NCBI GenBank assembly: GCA_002840275.1
Contig: PHAB01000008.1
Coordinates: 62,001-126,000, forward strand
Origin: Firmicutes bacterium HGW-Firmicutes-14
Lineage (GTDB): Bacteria; Bacillota; Thermincolia; Thermincolales; UBA2595
Direction: 5' to 3'
Length of the DNA stretch: 64,000 nt
In this document: one piece after another, positions 62,728-64,000 of the stretch
Layout: every line of letters starts with the position of its first letter
Numbering within the stretch: the first letter of the stretch is position 1
Translations under genes and position numbers: made by a program
The notes under the pieces: model-generated
Database searches by the model: none
Told to the model about the DNA's origin: nothing
Seen by the model: the letters and a program-made list of their open reading frames with translations, nothing else

Positions 62728-63720
62728 GTGAAGAAGATAATTTACATATTTTCTGACGGTGAACTGAAACGTCAGGATAATACCCTCAAATTTAGATGTG
62801 AAGAAACCAACAGATACCTGCCGGTGGAAGATATCAGTGATATCTACGTTTTTGGTAAAGTAAATATTAATAAAAAGCTACTGGAATTATTATCCCAAAA
62901 AGAAATCGTGATGCATTATTTCAATTACCTTGGCTATTATATGGGCACATTTTACCCCCGTGAACACTATAATTCCGGCTATATGATTCTTAAACAGGCC
63001 GATTTTTACCAGGACAACGAAAAAAGAATGGAGATTGCAACCGCGATTATTACAGGCGCCCTAAAAAATATTAGGCAGGTATTGAGGTATTATAACTCCC
63101 GTGGGAAAGATCTGAATGCAAGTATTCTACGAATCGAAGAGTATGAAAAACTAACTGAAGAGTGTGTCGGGATACCGGAATTGATGGCAGTAGAGGGAAA
63201 TGCACGGGAATGCTATTACCGGGCATTTGATACAATTCTTGAGAATAGAGATTTTGTTTTTGAACAGCGGACGCGCCGCCCACCTAAGAATCATCTTAAC
63301 AGCCTTATTAGTTTCGGTAATTCTATAATGTATACTTTGGTGCTAAGCGAAATTTACAAGACCCACCTTGATCCCAGAATTGGCTTCCTTCATGCTACAA
63401 ACTTTCGCCGATTTTCGCTAAACCTGGATATAGCTGAAATTTTCAAACCCATTCTAATTGACAGGGTAATTTTTTCCCTGATTTCTAAGAAAATGATTAG
63501 TAAGAAAGACTTTGAAAGCGGAATTGGTGGAATTGTTATAAAGGACAAGGCTAAAAAGCTGCTAGTTGAGGAACTGGACAATAAATTAAAGACAACCATT
63601 AAACATCGGGAAATTGGAAGAGAGGTATCTTATAGAAGGTTAATCCGATTGGAACTGTATAAGCTAGAGAAACATTTGATGGGAGAACAGAAATACGAAC
63701 CGTTTATCGCGAGATGGTAA
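62728..63720 (+). CDS. cas1: Cas1 integrase
   Basis: Integrates new spacers into the CRISPR array. The 330-aa I-B type Cas1 begins KKIIYIFSDGELKRQDNTL and has the catalytic residues Glu in VEGNARECYY, His in LHATNFRRFSLNL and Asp/Glu in DIAEIFKPILID. The GTG at 62728 gives a normal family N-terminus; a frame open to 62674 overlaps cas4. cas2 follows after 17 bases. It is complete, so the adaptation module is likely active. Confidence 0.96.
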   Translation: MKKIIYIFSDGELKRQDNTLKFRCEETNRYLPVEDISDIYVFGKVNINKKLLELLSQKEIVMHYFNYLGYYMGTFYPREHYNSGYMILKQADFYQDNEKRMEIATAIITGALKNIRQVLRYYNSRGKDLNASILRIEEYEKLTEECVGIPELMAVEGNARECYYRAFDTILENRDFVFEQRTRRPPKNHLNSLISFGNSIMYTLVLSEIYKTHLDPRIGFLHATNFRRFSLNLDIAEIFKPILIDRVIFSLISKKMISKKDFESGIGGIVIKDKAKKLLVEELDNKLKTTIKHREIGREVSYRRLIRLELYKLEKHLMGEQKYEPFIARW

Positions 63721-63737
63721 AACTTTACCGGCAGGTG

Positions 63738-64000
63738 ATGGATTTGTTTGTTATTCTGGTATATGATGTAAATACAAAGCGAGTAGGTAAAGTTTTAAAA
63801 AGATCCCGAAAGTACCTGAACTGGGTGCAAAATTCAGTTCTCGAGGGTGAAATTACCGACGTTAATTTTCAAAAACTAAAAACTGAACTCCACAAAATAA
63901 TTAACACTGAAGAGGATTCTTGTCTTTTTTATATATTTCGAACGACTAAATATTCGTCCAGAGAATCTTTGGGTATTAAAAAAGGAGGGGAAGGAGTTGT
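63738..64000 (+). CDS. cas2: Cas2 (right-edge truncated)
   Basis: The frame opens at ATG 63738 and runs off the right edge after 87 codons. It reads MDLFVILVYDVNTKRVGKVL, then SRKYLNWVQNSVLEGEIT, the beta-strand and catalytic Asp pattern of Cas2 dimers that hold Cas1. Cas2 of this family has about 87-90 residues, so only the last codons are outside. AGGTG precedes the ATG. The CRISPR array is expected just to the right. Confidence 0.95.
   Translation, partial: MDLFVILVYDVNTKRVGKVLKRSRKYLNWVQNSVLEGEITDVNFQKLKTELHKIINTEEDSCLFYIFRTTKYSSRESLGIKKGGEGV

Noticed and set aside
1-64000. Insertion sequences or prophage
   Set aside because: No transposase, integrase (other than Cas1) or phage structural gene is recognised.

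Overview
The window looks like a chromosomal segment of an anaerobic, probably spore-forming Gram-positive bacterium of the Clostridia (Peptococcaceae-like). This rests on gene content. It has RqcH, RemA, the LL-diaminopimelate aminotransferase route to lysine, a SleL/YaaH-type GH18 enzyme beside a good Spo0A box, a PASTA kinase/phosphatase pair, futalosine-route menaquinone genes, a HdrB/HdrC pair, a tungstate importer and SelB. Species cannot be fixed from the sequence alone. The core is about 45-50% G+C; part of the CRISPR locus is clearly AT-richer.

Layout. 1-850: 5' part of rqcH on the minus strand, running off the left edge. 1084-3148: dapF-dapL. 3451-3888: small membrane protein. 4118-8701: housekeeping operon yicC-remA-gmk-rpoZ-coaBC-metK, closed by a terminator and followed by a 132-bp near-perfect palindrome of unknown nature. 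8997-16136: accessory block with a GNAT, a minus-strand sensor kinase, a GH18 enzyme, a ModE-like regulator and tupABC. 16411-33517: long run from priA through def-fmt, DUF116, YugP, rsmB and rlmN, two FHA proteins, PP2C, FtsW/RodA, PBP, PASTA kinase, rsgA, rpe and an AcuC-like deacetylase. 33530-37443: riboflavin operon ribD-E-BA-H behind an FMN riboswitch. 37640-38026: speH. 38242-39680: hdrC-hdrB.

39915-46104 is a menaquinone cluster: a degenerate polyprenyl synthase fused to MenG/UbiE, UbiA/MqnP, UbiX, MqnE, MqnA and MqnC. It is followed by tatA-tatC-selB, two GGDEF proteins, a lone PstS-like lipoprotein, a LarA homologue, DUF4911 and an orphan HicB. From 55109 to the right edge lies a type I-B (Tneap/Cst-like) CRISPR-Cas locus: cas6, cas8(Cst1-like), cas7(Cst2), cas5, cas3, cas4, cas1 and a partial cas2. 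No CRISPR array is in the window; it is presumably to the right of cas2.

The most unusual spot is the cas6-cas8 gap (55859-56412). It holds an opposite-strand AbrB-type antitoxin whose PIN toxin partner survives only as a C-terminal remnant of about 30 codons overlapping the end of cas6. It also holds a 4-codon micro-ORF (Met-Arg(AGA)-Phe-Tyr) behind a strong Shine-Dalgarno. Known CreTA RNA toxin-antitoxins that guard type I-B systems sit at this position, so the gap merits direct testing, although the micro-ORF may be only a duplicated ribosome-binding site.

Functionally the window links envelope growth and its control (Stk/PP2C/FHA/FtsW/PBP), ribosome maturation, flavin and menaquinone supply, Tat export, and trace-metal and selenium use. 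Tungstate import plus SelB suggests W/Se-dependent formate dehydrogenases elsewhere in the genome (inference).
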